DNA of 64,000 nucleotides from an uncultured Rhizobium sp. (GTDB lineage Bacteria; Pseudomonadota; Alphaproteobacteria; Rhizobiales; Rhizobiaceae), in assembly GCA_945952045.1 (NCBI GenBank), contig CAMFHE010000011.1, positions 62,001 to 126,000 on the forward strand, read 5' to 3'. Positions 54,597 to 63,851 of this stretch are shown here, in pieces. Made by a program: the position numbers and the translations under genes. The notes under the pieces were generated by a model that saw only the letters and a list, made by a program, of their open reading frames with translations, did not search any database and was not told the origin of the DNA. The first letter of the stretch is position 1. The number at the start of each line of letters is the position of its first letter.

Positions 54597-54640
54597 CCCT
54601 GATCCCGCGGCAAACCGCATCCATTCGACGAGGATCAGGG
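54597..54640 (-). promoter_or_regulatory. 5' leader hairpin covering the creatinase ribosome binding site
   Basis: CCCTGATCC (54597-54605) and GGATCAGGG (54632-54640) pair perfectly across 26 bases, and a nested GCGG/CCGC hairpin (54607-54618) lies inside. On the mRNA the arm nearest the gene ends in AGGGAG, the creatinase Shine-Dalgarno sequence, so folding would hide it. Confidence 0.5.
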
Positions 54641-54719
54641 TAGAAATCTTTAGCAGCGCTGGAAAATTAGAAGTTCCAATGCGGGCATAAGGAACGGCCT
54701 TTTGCAGCGTGCCGACGCT

Positions 54720-56228
54720 TCAGGTCATATCGCCCTGATAGCGGTTGAGGAAAATATCCATCTGCGTGGAGCGGCGATGGATTTCGGCCATGACGGGTTC
54801 GAAGATCGCATTGCGGCGCTCGAGTTCGGCATGCTCGGCGAGATAGGCGGGCACCAGCTCGGCGATCTCGTCAAAGACGGCTTCTTCGTCCACCGTCGTC
54901 AGCCGGCCCTCCTGCATGACGATCCGACCCGCGACCATGACCGTCTCAATGGAGGAACCGTTTTCCGAATAGACGAGATGCCTGGCGATATCGTTGAGCG
55001 GCGTAAACGGATAGCGGCGCAGATCGAGCACCAGAAGATCGGCCGCCTTGCCGACCTCCAGCGAGCCGGTGACATGCTCCAGCATCGCAGTCCTCGCGCC
55101 GCCGATGGTCGCCATGGTGAGGATTTCCTCCGCCTTCAGCCACTTGTCGTAGTCGGGACCGGCAGCGCTATGGACGAGGCCGGCAACGCGCATGACGTCG
55201 AAAATGCGCGAGGTATCGTTGGAGGAAACGCCGTCCGTCCCGAGGCCGATCGTCACGCCGGCATCGAGCAGGCGGCGGATGGGGGCAAAGCCCGCGCCGA
55301 GCTTCAGGTTCGACGCCGCATTATGGGCGACGGAAACGCCGGCCTCGCCCATCAACCGGATATCCTCGTCGCTGACCCAGACGGAGTGGGCAATGGTGGT
55401 GTTGCGTTTCAACAGGCCGAGATCGCTGAGATAGGCGATCAGCGACTTGCCGTAGAGGATCGGGCCGGTCACGCCTTGCGTCTTGGTTTCCAGCACATGG
55501 GTGTGGAACGGCACCTGCTTTTCGACCGCCAGATCCATGCAGGCCGCCATGAGATCGGGCGTGCAGCGCTGCGGCGCGGAGGGCGCGATCATGAAGTTGA
55601 CGCGTCCAGACGTTCCATGCAGGCGGTCAAAGGCCGAACGGCAATAGTCCATATAGGCCTGCGCCGTCATCGGCGGGCCGAAATCGAGCAATGCCTGCAG
55701 CTTTTCCGGCATGACTTCGCGCGCGAAGGGCAAGGCGTCCAGCGTATGGACGTTCATCGCGGCACTTGAGACATTGGCGCGGATGCCGGCATCGTCATAG
55801 GCGCGGAAGACGGCGGCGAGACGGTCGAGATCGTGCCGGGGCGGGTCGAAGAAATCGTCGCACAGCGTCGTCACGCCATTGCGCAGCGATTCCATCGCCA
55901 GAAGCAGGCTGCGCAGATAAAGCAGGCGCTCGCCGATGGGATCGTTCATCAGCAGCGGATAGGCATAGAGCAGCCAGACCTCCAGTGGCATCCGCTCGTA
56001 GCGTCCGCGCAGGAAGGTCTCGCTGGAATGGGTATGGGCATTGACCAGTCCGGGCATGACCAGTTTGCCGCGCCCGTCGACAACCTGGGCATCGGAGGAA
56101 GCGGCAAGGCCTGTGCCGATCGCTGTGATGCGACCGTCCTCGATCAGGAGATCGCCGGCAAAGGGTGTCGCGCCATGGGTGGCGTCCATGGCCACGATGG
56201 TCGCATTGCGGATGAGGATTTCGCGCAT
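54720..56228 (-). CDS. Amidohydrolase, Atz/Trz deaminase-chlorohydrolase type
   Basis: A 502-residue metal-dependent hydrolase. The HxH metal motif is N-A-H-T-H-S-S-E near residue 64, the third His in H-T-H-V-L-E, a fourth in S-V-A-H-N and the Asp in G-L-G-T-D-G-V-S-S-N. This is the pattern of the SsnA, guanine deaminase and atrazine chlorohydrolase group. ATG 56228 begins the conserved M-R-E-I-L-I-R-N-A; upstream in-frame codons belong to the permease overlap. Beside creatinase and a BMP-type importer the substrate may be a cyclic guanidino compound such as creatinine, or a related purine/hydantoin, but that is inference. Confidence 0.83.
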   Translation of the reverse strand: MREILIRNATIVAMDATHGATPFAGDLLIEDGRITAIGTGLAASSDAQVVDGRGKLVMPGLVNAHTHSSETFLRGRYERMPLEVWLLYAYPLLMNDPIGERLLYLRSLLLAMESLRNGVTTLCDDFFDPPRHDLDRLAAVFRAYDDAGIRANVSSAAMNVHTLDALPFAREVMPEKLQALLDFGPPMTAQAYMDYCRSAFDRLHGTSGRVNFMIAPSAPQRCTPDLMAACMDLAVEKQVPFHTHVLETKTQGVTGPILYGKSLIAYLSDLGLLKRNTTIAHSVWVSDEDIRLMGEAGVSVAHNAASNLKLGAGFAPIRRLLDAGVTIGLGTDGVSSNDTSRIFDVMRVAGLVHSAAGPDYDKWLKAEEILTMATIGGARTAMLEHVTGSLEVGKAADLLVLDLRRYPFTPLNDIARHLVYSENGSSIETVMVAGRIVMQEGRLTTVDEEAVFDEIAELVPAYLAEHAELERRNAIFEPVMAEIHRRSTQMDIFLNRYQGDMT

Positions 56229-56262
56229 GAACGGTGTCCCGGAAAAGTCGGTTGATCGGAGC

Positions 56263-57156
56263 CTATTGATCCCGAAGTTCGGCAAAGGAGCTTGCCGCCT
56301 TTGCACCGCCGCGCAGCTTGCCGGAGAGCCAGACGCCGAAGATGGTGGCGAGATAGGGCAAAGCCTGCAACAGGTCATGCGGGATCCGGTCGCCGAACAT
56401 CAATTGCGCGCGGATGCCGATGGCGCCGACAACGGCGAAGAAGAGAGCGGCGAAGGTTGCGGCGACGGGATGCGACGCACCGAAGATGACGGCGGCGAAG
56501 GCCATGAAGCCGCGTCCGGCCGTCATGCCCTGCGCGAAGAATTGCAGGCTGCCGGCTGCCAGTTCCGCCCCGCCGATGGCGCAGAGCACGCCGCCGATGC
56601 AGAGCGCCACGAGGCGCATCCGCGACGGATTGGCGCCGACGCCGCGCGCGGCAAAGGGATGTTCGCCGCAGGCAGCAAGCCGCAGGCCGAAGCGGGTGCG
56701 CCGGAGAAGCAGCCACATGCCGAAGACGACGAAGGGCATGGCCGCGACCGCAACCGACAGCACGCCGTAAGCGCCGAAGGCAGGCCCCAGCTTGGGAAGA
56801 CCGAAGGGCGCGGTAACCGTCGCCTGGCTGCCGAAGATCGATTGGACCGCCAGCGCCGTGCCGCCGACGCCGAGCCCCGTGAGTCCGAGGCCGGCGATGA
56901 TCGGATTGGCCTTCAGCCTGTCGATGACGAACCAGAGCAGGATGGAGGCCAGCATGCAGATCACGATTGCGATGAGGAGCGCGGCGGCCACGGATTTCGT
57001 GACCATGATGCCGACGATCGTGGCGCAGGCGCCGATGATCATCAGGCCTTCGAGGCCGAGGTTCCAGACCCCTGCCCGCTGGGCGATGACGCCGGCAAGC
57101 GTGACGTAGATCAGCGGCGTTCCCGAACGCAGGATAGCGATGATGATCTCGTTCAT
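56263..57156 (-). CDS. BMP-type ABC transporter permease, second
   Basis: A 297-residue permease of the branched-chain/nucleoside (YufQ) type with about eight helices. The N-terminus M-N-E-I-I-I-A-I-L-R-S-G-T-P-L-I-Y and V-W-N-L-G-L-E-G-L-M-I-I-G-A are family hallmarks. ATG 57156 overlaps the stop of the first permease by 4 bases. It pairs with the permease at 57153 to import the ligand of the binding protein at 59885. Confidence 0.9.
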   Translation of the reverse strand: MNEIIIAILRSGTPLIYVTLAGVIAQRAGVWNLGLEGLMIIGACATIVGIMVTKSVAAALLIAIVICMLASILLWFVIDRLKANPIIAGLGLTGLGVGGTALAVQSIFGSQATVTAPFGLPKLGPAFGAYGVLSVAVAAMPFVVFGMWLLLRRTRFGLRLAACGEHPFAARGVGANPSRMRLVALCIGGVLCAIGGAELAAGSLQFFAQGMTAGRGFMAFAAVIFGASHPVAATFAALFFAVVGAIGIRAQLMFGDRIPHDLLQALPYLATIFGVWLSGKLRGGAKAASSFAELRDQ

Positions 57157-58190
57157 TGCGCAGGTCCTCCCAGACGCAGCACCTTGTCGATGAGTTTCGA
57201 GCGTGCGGTGATGAACAGCGCGATCGCCGCATTGATGATATCGATTGCCGCCGCCGGCAGGCCGGCCATGATCGGCAGATAAAGTGCCGCCGAGGCGAGA
57301 CCGCCGAAGAAGATGGAGGCGACCGCCGTTCCCACCACCGAGAGATTGGCGACGAGCGCGATCAGGATCGCGGTGAAGCCATGCGCCGGCAGGAAACCGG
57401 AGGCGATGCGCCCGTTCGGCCCCATAAATTCGATGGTGCCGGCGAGACCCGCCAGCGCACCTGATATCAGGAAGCTCGACAGGCCGAGTTTCCACAGGCG
57501 CGCGCCCTGCCATTCCACCATCGTGCCGTTGCGTCCGGCCAGGCTCGCCAATACGCCAAAGGCGGTGCGGTTGACCAGAAGCCACATCGCGATGCCGACG
57601 ATGACGGCGATGGCGATGATCGTCGGCGAAAGCCCCAGCGAATTCGACAGGCGATAGGCGGCATCGAGGGGACGGCTGGAGGCCTGCTGGCCGGAGCCGG
57701 ACGGGTCCTTCAGCGGCCCGGAGGTAACGTAGACCAGAAGCAGCCCGGCGAGGAAATTGCCCATCAGCGTGGTGATCACCTCGTCGGTGCCGGAGCGCAG
57801 ACGCAGCAGGCCCGGCCACAGCGCCCAGAGCGCGCCGCCCGCCATGCCAGAGATCAACAGCGCCGGGATGACCAGCCAGGCCGGCCCGCCCTTGAAGGCT
57901 TCCGCCGCAAAGGCGGCGCAAATCGCCCCGACATAGAACTGGCCCTGTGCGCCGATGTTGAAGAAGCCGGCGCGGAAGGAAATGCTGACGCCGACGGCGG
58001 TGATGAACAGCGGCAGCGCCCAGCGCAGGCTCTGCTCGATGGCGCCACTGCGCAGGAAGGCGCCATCCAGCACAGCCCACAGCATGACGGGCGAATTATA
58101 GCCGGCAAACTGGAAGACCACCGCGCAGAGCACCAGCGCGAAGACGACAAAAATCAGGCTGCGGACAACGGTGTTGAGACTGTCTTTCAT
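57153..58190 (-). CDS. BMP-type ABC transporter permease, first
   Basis: A 345-residue YufP-type permease with about nine helices. F-F-N-I-G-A-Q-G-Q-F-Y-V-G-A near residue 75 and the G-T-D-E-V-I-T-T-L-M-G-N-F segment near 133 are typical. ATG 58190 overlaps the ATPase stop by 4 bases; the stop overlaps the next permease. Confidence 0.92.
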   Translation of the reverse strand: MKDSLNTVVRSLIFVVFALVLCAVVFQFAGYNSPVMLWAVLDGAFLRSGAIEQSLRWALPLFITAVGVSISFRAGFFNIGAQGQFYVGAICAAFAAEAFKGGPAWLVIPALLISGMAGGALWALWPGLLRLRSGTDEVITTLMGNFLAGLLLVYVTSGPLKDPSGSGQQASSRPLDAAYRLSNSLGLSPTIIAIAVIVGIAMWLLVNRTAFGVLASLAGRNGTMVEWQGARLWKLGLSSFLISGALAGLAGTIEFMGPNGRIASGFLPAHGFTAILIALVANLSVVGTAVASIFFGGLASAALYLPIMAGLPAAAIDIINAAIALFITARSKLIDKVLRLGGPAQ

Positions 58191-59767
58191 GCGTGTGCCC
58201 TCGCAGCAGCACCGGTCATGGCCGCGCCCACCGAGGCGATGTCGAAGGGCGCGCGGAATTCTCCGTTGATGCGCCCGGACAACATCACCACGACGCGGTC
58301 GGAAATATCGAAAAGTTCGTCGAGATCGGAGGAGATCAGCAGGATCGCAGCACCCCGGTCTCGCGCTTGCCTGAGCGCCTGCCAGACGAAGGCCGTGGCG
58401 CCGATATCGAGACCGCGCGTCGGCTGGGCGGCGATGATCAGCTTGGCATCCGCATCGACCTCGCGCGCGAAAATCACCTTCTGGGCATTGCCGCCCGAAA
58501 GCGAGCCGGCGCGCTGGCCGCAGCTGTGATAGTGGACGCTCCATTGCTTCAGCGAACGGTCGCAGGCCTCGCGGATCGCGGCCGGGCGGATCACCTTGAG
58601 CAGGCTGCCTTGCAGCAGTTCGCGCGCGCTCCAGTTCTGCCACAACGAACTTGTCAGGCTCAGGCCTTCGACGTTGCGCTCGAAGGGAATGATGCGCAGG
58701 CCGACGGCGCGGCGATTGGCGAGCGGCTGCGTCGTCACGTCCTGGCCGGCAAGGCCGATAGTGCCGGTAGCCAGATCGGCAAGCGCCGAAATTGCCCGCA
58801 CCAGCGTTTTCTGGCCATTGCCCTCGACGCCGGCAATGCCGACGATTTCGCCGGGGCGAATATCGAGGTCGATGCCATCAAGCGCGATGCCTTCATTGTC
58901 GGGGCGGGTGGAAACGGCGCGCATGGCGAGAACGGTGGGGCCACTGGCCTTACCGGGCCCTCCGACATCTTCGCCCGACGCAGGCCGTGTCCCGACGAGG
59001 GCGTCGCGATCCTGCTGCCCCAGCGTCTTGGCGATGGCGTCGCCGACGATCAGGTTGGCCAGCCGCTCGGCGGAAACATCGGCGATATCGAGCGGTCCCT
59101 CGACCTTGCGCCCACCACGTAGCACCGTCACCGTATCGGCGATGCCGAGCACCTCGCGGATCTTGTGCAGGATAAGGATGACGGTAACGCCGCGCTCCTT
59201 GAGGCGGCGGACACGGGCAAACAGCATCTCTATCCCGGCAGGCGAAAGCACGGCCGTGGGCTCATCGAGGATGAGTACACGCGCATCGGTCACCAGCGCA
59301 CGGGCGATCTCGATGCCCTGCTGGGTTTCGATCGGCAGGTCGCGAATGCGTTTGTTGAGATCGACCTGCACGTCGAGACCGGCCAGATGCGCCCGCCATT
59401 TGTCGGCCAGCCCCTTGCGGCTGTAGATGCCGCCCTTGCCGGTGGCACCGAATTCCATCGCCTCGGCCACGGTGAAGGAGGGCGGCAGCGCAAAACTCTG
59501 ATGCACCAGCTCGACGCCCGCCGCGCGGCTTTCGCCGACATGGCCGGTGCGGATCTCCCGGCCCATCACATCGACAGCGCCGGTCGTCGGCGAGACCAGC
59601 CCTGCCGTCACGCGGGCAAAGGTCGTCTTGCCGGCGCCGTTCTGGCCGACGACCGCATGGATCTGGCCGGCCGCAAAGGCAACGGAAACACCCGACAGCG
59701 CGGTGACGTCGCCGAACTTCACGGTGACATCACGGCATTCCAGCGCGGATTTCGGAAGGTTGGACAT
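58187..59767 (-). CDS. BMP-type ABC transporter ATPase, two nucleotide-binding domains
   Basis: A 526-residue duplicated ATPase like YufO or RbsA. The N-terminal half has Walker A GQNGAGKTT at residues 41-49 and Walker B L-I-L-D-E-P-T-A-V-L; the C-terminal half has a degenerate P-loop G-V-E-G-N-G-Q-K-T and the signature L-S-G-G-N-A-Q-K-V-I-F-A-R-E. ATG 59767 is chosen over upstream TTG 59791. It overlaps the next permease by 4 bases. The gap to the binding protein gene holds a stem-loop. Confidence 0.92.
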   Translation of the reverse strand: MSNLPKSALECRDVTVKFGDVTALSGVSVAFAAGQIHAVVGQNGAGKTTFARVTAGLVSPTTGAVDVMGREIRTGHVGESRAAGVELVHQSFALPPSFTVAEAMEFGATGKGGIYSRKGLADKWRAHLAGLDVQVDLNKRIRDLPIETQQGIEIARALVTDARVLILDEPTAVLSPAGIEMLFARVRRLKERGVTVILILHKIREVLGIADTVTVLRGGRKVEGPLDIADVSAERLANLIVGDAIAKTLGQQDRDALVGTRPASGEDVGGPGKASGPTVLAMRAVSTRPDNEGIALDGIDLDIRPGEIVGIAGVEGNGQKTLVRAISALADLATGTIGLAGQDVTTQPLANRRAVGLRIIPFERNVEGLSLTSSLWQNWSARELLQGSLLKVIRPAAIREACDRSLKQWSVHYHSCGQRAGSLSGGNAQKVIFAREVDADAKLIIAAQPTRGLDIGATAFVWQALRQARDRGAAILLISSDLDELFDISDRVVVMLSGRINGEFRAPFDIASVGAAMTGAAARAHA

Positions 59768-59851
59768 GCTATCGATCCCATCAGAGAGCAAGGGCCGCGA
59801 CCGTCAACGCTATCACGTTCGCGAACCCGCCGACTTTGTCGCCAAGGCTTG

Positions 59852-59878
59852 CCAGCCGGCCCCGAAGGGCCGGCCTGG
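59852..59878 (-). terminator. Intercistronic stem-loop after the binding-protein gene
   Basis: GCCGGCCC and GGGCCGGC form a perfect 8-base-pair stem with a CGAA loop (59855-59874), extended by a further 3 pairs across a one-base bulge. No T-tract follows. In binding-protein-dependent operons such structures commonly protect the upstream mRNA and lower downstream expression. Confidence 0.55.
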
Positions 59879-59884
59879 ACAAGC

Positions 59885-60946
59885 TCAGAGCGTGGTATTG
59901 AACGGAATCTTGATCGATCCGTCCAGAATGCCGGCGCGCACCTTGTCGACTTCGACGAGAGCCTCCTTGGCCTTGGCGGTCAGCGCCGCCGGCCCCTGCT
60001 CTGCAAAGATCGGCGAGGGAATGAAGTCGATGACGCCGGTGCCGAGGCCGGTATGTTCATGCACGCCGCCCTTCCAGCCGGAGCCGACGGCATTGGTGAC
60101 TTCGTTGTAGAGCGAGACGCCGAAATCGAGGCCGACGATGGAGATGACGGATTTCGGGCCGAGCTGGAACTGCGCCGGCGCCAGGCAGCTGACCATGCGG
60201 CCTTCCTGCTCGCTGGCGGCGGCAATGATGCCGCCATCGGTAGCGGCCGCATCGGTCTGGATGTAGTCGATGCCGCTATTGTACATTTGCGTGGCGATTT
60301 CCTGGCCCTTTGCCGGGTCCTGGAAGGAACCGGCAAAGGCGGCGGTCACCGTCGCATCGGGCTTGACGGACTGCACGCCAGCCTTGAAGGCGTTGAAATC
60401 GGCATTGATCGGCGGAATGGAAATGCCGCCGATGAAGCCCATCTTGCCGGTCGTCGACATCCGCGCGGCAAAGACGCCGGAGAGATAGCAGCCGAGATAA
60501 TAGTCGTAAGAAACAGTCACGACATTGGGGATGGCGGGTTCGAAGGCATCGCCGAACAGCTGGATCCACTTGGTATCCGGATAGGACGGCGCCAGCGCCT
60601 TGAACGGCTCGGCCACCTCGTTGAAGGTCGAGACGATGATGGACGCGCCGGCATCGCCGAGCGTGCGGAAGACGGTCTCGTAGGTTGCCGGATCCTGCGC
60701 ATAGATAGCGCGGTATTCGAAGCCTTTTTCCTCTGAAAGCTGCTTCAGCTTGGCGATCATCTGGTCGACCGGGCCATTGTCGCCGGCAGCCTGGGTGTGA
60801 ACAAGCGCGACCAGCCCGCCAGCGGCTTTGGCGAAATCTGGAAGGATGGTGGCGGCGAAGCCGAGCGCTGCCGCGCCGGCGCTCACCTGGAGAAATGCAC
60901 GGCGGTTCATGGAATGGTGCATCGGCGTCCCAGTCTTGTCTGTCAT
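59885..60946 (-). CDS. BMP-family ABC substrate-binding protein
   Basis: A 353-residue binding protein of the Bmp/PnrA class, with a Tat-type leader (N-R-R-A-F-L-Q-V-S-A-G) and a lipid-free cleavage near A-K-A. The fold markers T-G-K-M-G-F-I-G-G and Y-I-Q-T-D-A-A-A-T-D are visible. The family binds nucleosides, purines or related small molecules. GGGAACCGAC precedes ATG 60946. It lies 46 bases after the NIPSNAP gene and starts the importer genes. Confidence 0.88.
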   Translation of the reverse strand: MTDKTGTPMHHSMNRRAFLQVSAGAAALGFAATILPDFAKAAGGLVALVHTQAAGDNGPVDQMIAKLKQLSEEKGFEYRAIYAQDPATYETVFRTLGDAGASIIVSTFNEVAEPFKALAPSYPDTKWIQLFGDAFEPAIPNVVTVSYDYYLGCYLSGVFAARMSTTGKMGFIGGISIPPINADFNAFKAGVQSVKPDATVTAAFAGSFQDPAKGQEIATQMYNSGIDYIQTDAAATDGGIIAAASEQEGRMVSCLAPAQFQLGPKSVISIVGLDFGVSLYNEVTNAVGSGWKGGVHEHTGLGTGVIDFIPSPIFAEQGPAALTAKAKEALVEVDKVRAGILDGSIKIPFNTTL

Positions 60947-60992
60947 GTCGGTTCCCTTTTCTTTCTTGAGGTTTATCGTTGGTCAGGCGTTG

Positions 60993-61313
60993 TCACAGCG
61001 GCGGCGAATACGAAGCCGGATTCATGATCATCACCTCCTGCTTCTGGATCGCATCCAGCGCCCAGACCTCGGAGATGAATTTTTGCCAGTCCGGATCGGC
61101 ATACATGGCCGAACGGCGCGCCTCGCGATCGGCCAGACTGTCATAGGCCCACATCAAAACGGTGGTGTGCAGCGTTCCGATTTCGGAAGCGTAAAGGCCG
61201 ACGAACTTGTTGAGGTGACGCTTCTGAACCGGCAGACCGTCGGCCTCGTATTTCTTCATCCATTTGTCGACCGTGCCGGGCTTGAAAGTATAGGTGCGGT
61301 GTTCGAGGATCAT
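60993..61313 (-). CDS. NIPSNAP-family protein
   Basis: A 106-residue protein of the NIPSNAP/dimeric alpha-beta barrel family: start M-I-L-E-H-R-T-Y-T-F-K-P-G, a V-G-L-Y-A-S-E-I-G strand and V-L-M-W-A-Y-D-S-L-A-D-R-E. AAGGAGAGATCG precedes ATG 61313, a strong ribosome binding site. Such proteins often accompany catabolic genes; their precise role is unclear. It sits 10 bases after the GMC gene and is surely in the same operon. Confidence 0.85.
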   Translation of the reverse strand: MILEHRTYTFKPGTVDKWMKKYEADGLPVQKRHLNKFVGLYASEIGTLHTTVLMWAYDSLADREARRSAMYADPDWQKFISEVWALDAIQKQEVMIMNPASYSPPL

Positions 61314-61323
61314 CGATCTCTCC

Positions 61324-62949
61324 TTATGCATTCAGGATGAATTCGGCGCATTTTTCGCCGATCATGATGGCGGGCGCATTGGTGTTGCCGCTGGAAATGA
61401 CCGGCATGATCGAGGCATCGGCGACCCGAAGACCTTCGATGCCATGGACCTTCAACCGTGCATCGACCACCGCCATGGGATCGTTGCCCATCTTGGCGGT
61501 GCCGACCGGATGGAAGGTGGTCATCGCCGTCGCCCGCAGCCAGCGCGTCAGCGCCGCATCGTCGAGGGCGGTGGGACCGGGGGCCAGTTCATTGCCGCGA
61601 TAACGGTCGAAGGCCTGTTGGCCGACGATCTCGCGCGTCAGCCGGATGGCGTCGATCATCGTGCGGATGTCGAACTCATCCTTGAGATAGTTGGCAAGAA
61701 TCTTCGGCTTGTCGGTCGGGTTCGCCGAGCGCAGCGTGATTTCACCCCGGCTGACCGGATTGACCGGACCGACGCGGATCGTAAAGCCGTGATTGGCCTC
61801 CACCGCCTGCTTTTTGGCGAAAGGATTGGGGAAATGCAGGTTGGCGGTCTTTTCCAGCGCCGGCATGAAATGCAGCTGGATATCCGGCGCGACGAGATCG
61901 TCGCGCGAGCGGATGAAGGCGCCCGCCTCATATGGAAAGGTTGTGGTGATGCCTTCGCCGAACAGCATGCCTTGCGCCACCGCCGGAATGAGCTTGTCGG
62001 CGCGCAGATCGCCAAACAGGGTGATCGGCTCGCGGCATTCCCAGCTCATCACGCAATCGACGTGGTCCTGCAGGTTCTTGCCGACGCCGGGCAAGTCATG
62101 CACCGGCGCAATCCCGAGCGCCCGCAATTCGTCGGCCGGGCCGATGCCGGAGAGGAGCAGGGCCTTGGGCGAATTGACAACGCCCGAAGACAGGATGATC
62201 TCGCCGCGCGAAAAAACCTTTTCGAGCTTGCCGTCCTTCAGATATTCGACGCCGCGCGCCCGGCCGTTTTCGACGATGAGGCGCGTGGTTTCCGCGCCCG
62301 TCAGCACCGTCAGGTTGGGGCGGCCAAGGGCGGGGCGCAGGAAGGCCCATGAGGTCGACCAGCGCTTGCCCTTTCGGATGGTGAAATCGTAGCGGCCGAA
62401 ACCTTCCTGGCTTGCGCCGTTGAAATCGTCATTGGCGGGATAGCCGGCCTGCTGGCCCGCTTCGCAGAAGACGTCCATCAGCGGATTATGGCCACGCGCC
62501 CGGCAAACGGTCAGCTCGCCATCGGCGCTGTGGAATTCGCCATTGCGCTGGACATGGGCTTCGGAGCGTCGAAACGCCGGCAGCACCTCGTCATAGGACC
62601 AGCCCGGCAGGCCGGATTGCGCCCAGCGGTCGTAATCGTGGCGATTGCCGCGCACATAGATCATGCCGTTGATCGTCGAGGTTCCGCCCAGAACCTTGCC
62701 GCGCGGCCAGTAGAGCGAACGGCCGTCGAGAGAGGGTTCCGGCTCGGTGTGGTAGTGCCAGTTGTAGATGCCGGAATGGAACAGCTTGCCCATCAGCATC
62801 GGCAGGCGAAAGAGCGGATTGCGATCCCTGCCGCCGGCTTCGAGCAGCAGCACGCGGTTTGCGGGATCCTTCGACAGACGGTTGGCGACGACGCAGCCCG
62901 CCGAGCCGGCACCGACGACAATGAAATCATATTCAGCGGAAGAAGCCAT
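61324..62949 (-). CDS. GMC-family FAD oxidoreductase (choline dehydrogenase-like)
   Basis: A 541-residue GMC flavoenzyme. FAD-binding V-V-G-A-G-S-A-G-C-V-V-A near residue 11, R-G-K-V-L-G-G-T-S-T-I-N-G near 81, I-L-S-S-G-V-V-N-S-P near 254 and the catalytic T-T-F-H-P-V-G-T near 483. Such enzymes oxidise alcohols, choline being one. It starts 3 bases after the stop of the glycosylase-like gene, so they share a transcript. The role in the creatinase-containing unit is not evident. Confidence 0.9.
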   Translation of the reverse strand: MASSAEYDFIVVGAGSAGCVVANRLSKDPANRVLLLEAGGRDRNPLFRLPMLMGKLFHSGIYNWHYHTEPEPSLDGRSLYWPRGKVLGGTSTINGMIYVRGNRHDYDRWAQSGLPGWSYDEVLPAFRRSEAHVQRNGEFHSADGELTVCRARGHNPLMDVFCEAGQQAGYPANDDFNGASQEGFGRYDFTIRKGKRWSTSWAFLRPALGRPNLTVLTGAETTRLIVENGRARGVEYLKDGKLEKVFSRGEIILSSGVVNSPKALLLSGIGPADELRALGIAPVHDLPGVGKNLQDHVDCVMSWECREPITLFGDLRADKLIPAVAQGMLFGEGITTTFPYEAGAFIRSRDDLVAPDIQLHFMPALEKTANLHFPNPFAKKQAVEANHGFTIRVGPVNPVSRGEITLRSANPTDKPKILANYLKDEFDIRTMIDAIRLTREIVGQQAFDRYRGNELAPGPTALDDAALTRWLRATAMTTFHPVGTAKMGNDPMAVVDARLKVHGIEGLRVADASIMPVISSGNTNAPAIMIGEKCAEFILNA

Positions 62950-62952
62950 GGT

Positions 62953-63804
62953 TCACCACGCGACGGGCTGAGCGCCCATCGTCTCCAGATAGGAATTGCA
63001 AAGAAGGAACGGGTTTTCGCGGCCGAGCACCTGATCGGCAAAGGCCGGATGGGCGCGCTGGACATAACCGACGGAGCCGGACAGCCCCTCGCGAATGCCG
63101 GACGCGGCAAAAATATCCGCCGCCGCATCGCCAAAGCCGAGAAAGACGATCGGCTCGCCTCGCGCCAGCAGGCGTTCGACAACCCGCAGCATCAGCGGAC
63201 GCCAGAAAGGCAGATGTCCGCGCGACTGATGCGGGTCGATATCGACGCGAAAGCGCGACAGCGTCAGCGAGGCATTCAGGAGCAACACGCCTTCGTCGAC
63301 CCAGCGATCGGCGACCGCGCTTGGCGACTCAAATCCAGCTGTAGGATCGCAAAGCAGGCGGCGCACATCGGGCCAGCGGTCGAAATCGCGCGACAGCGTT
63401 TCATCGCCAAGGCGCGCTGCCGCGATCAGTTGCATATAGGCGCGGATGCTTTTGGAAAACATCTTGTCGAGCTCGGTCCAGCCCGCGAGATTGCCCGCCT
63501 CGAAGGCGCGCCCCGTGGCGAAACCGGGCTCCGGATAGGGGTCTTGGCCAAGGATCATGCAGCGCACGCCGCCTGGCGCAATCCCGTCGAAGGCGGCGAG
63601 GATATGCGCACCCTTCGGCTGTCCGGGAAAGGTCTTGTCGCGCCGTGCCGGAAAGATCGGCTCCCAGGCCTCGAAATCCAGATCCGGATCGACACGGTCG
63701 AAATCGTCGCCGATGTAGCCGAGTGCGGCGCGCCAGGCCTTAGGCAGGTCCGCCTCCCAGCCGGCGAGCGTCTGCGCCATCGCTTCTCTCAGTCTTGCCG
63801 GCAT
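62953..63804 (-). CDS. Uracil-DNA glycosylase-like protein at the head of a catabolic operon
   Basis: A 283-residue family-1-like uracil-DNA glycosylase. The motif ILGQDPY (here followed by Pro where His is usual) lies near residue 86, L-L-L-N-A-S-L-T-L matches the L-L-L-N-T-x-L-T segment, and a catalytic-type His appears in R-A-H-P-A-F, which differs from the usual HPSP. The substitutions make the substrate uncertain. ATG 63804 is chosen because GGGGAGGG stands upstream; ATG 63828 is in frame but weaker. It is the first gene of the run to 53352, an unusual place for a repair enzyme. Confidence 0.78.
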   Translation of the reverse strand: MPARLREAMAQTLAGWEADLPKAWRAALGYIGDDFDRVDPDLDFEAWEPIFPARRDKTFPGQPKGAHILAAFDGIAPGGVRCMILGQDPYPEPGFATGRAFEAGNLAGWTELDKMFSKSIRAYMQLIAAARLGDETLSRDFDRWPDVRRLLCDPTAGFESPSAVADRWVDEGVLLLNASLTLSRFRVDIDPHQSRGHLPFWRPLMLRVVERLLARGEPIVFLGFGDAAADIFAASGIREGLSGSVGYVQRAHPAFADQVLGRENPFLLCNSYLETMGAQPVAW

Positions 63805-63851
63805 CCCGCGCCCTCCCCGCTCGTCCATTGACCCGGAGACTAGACAAAAGC

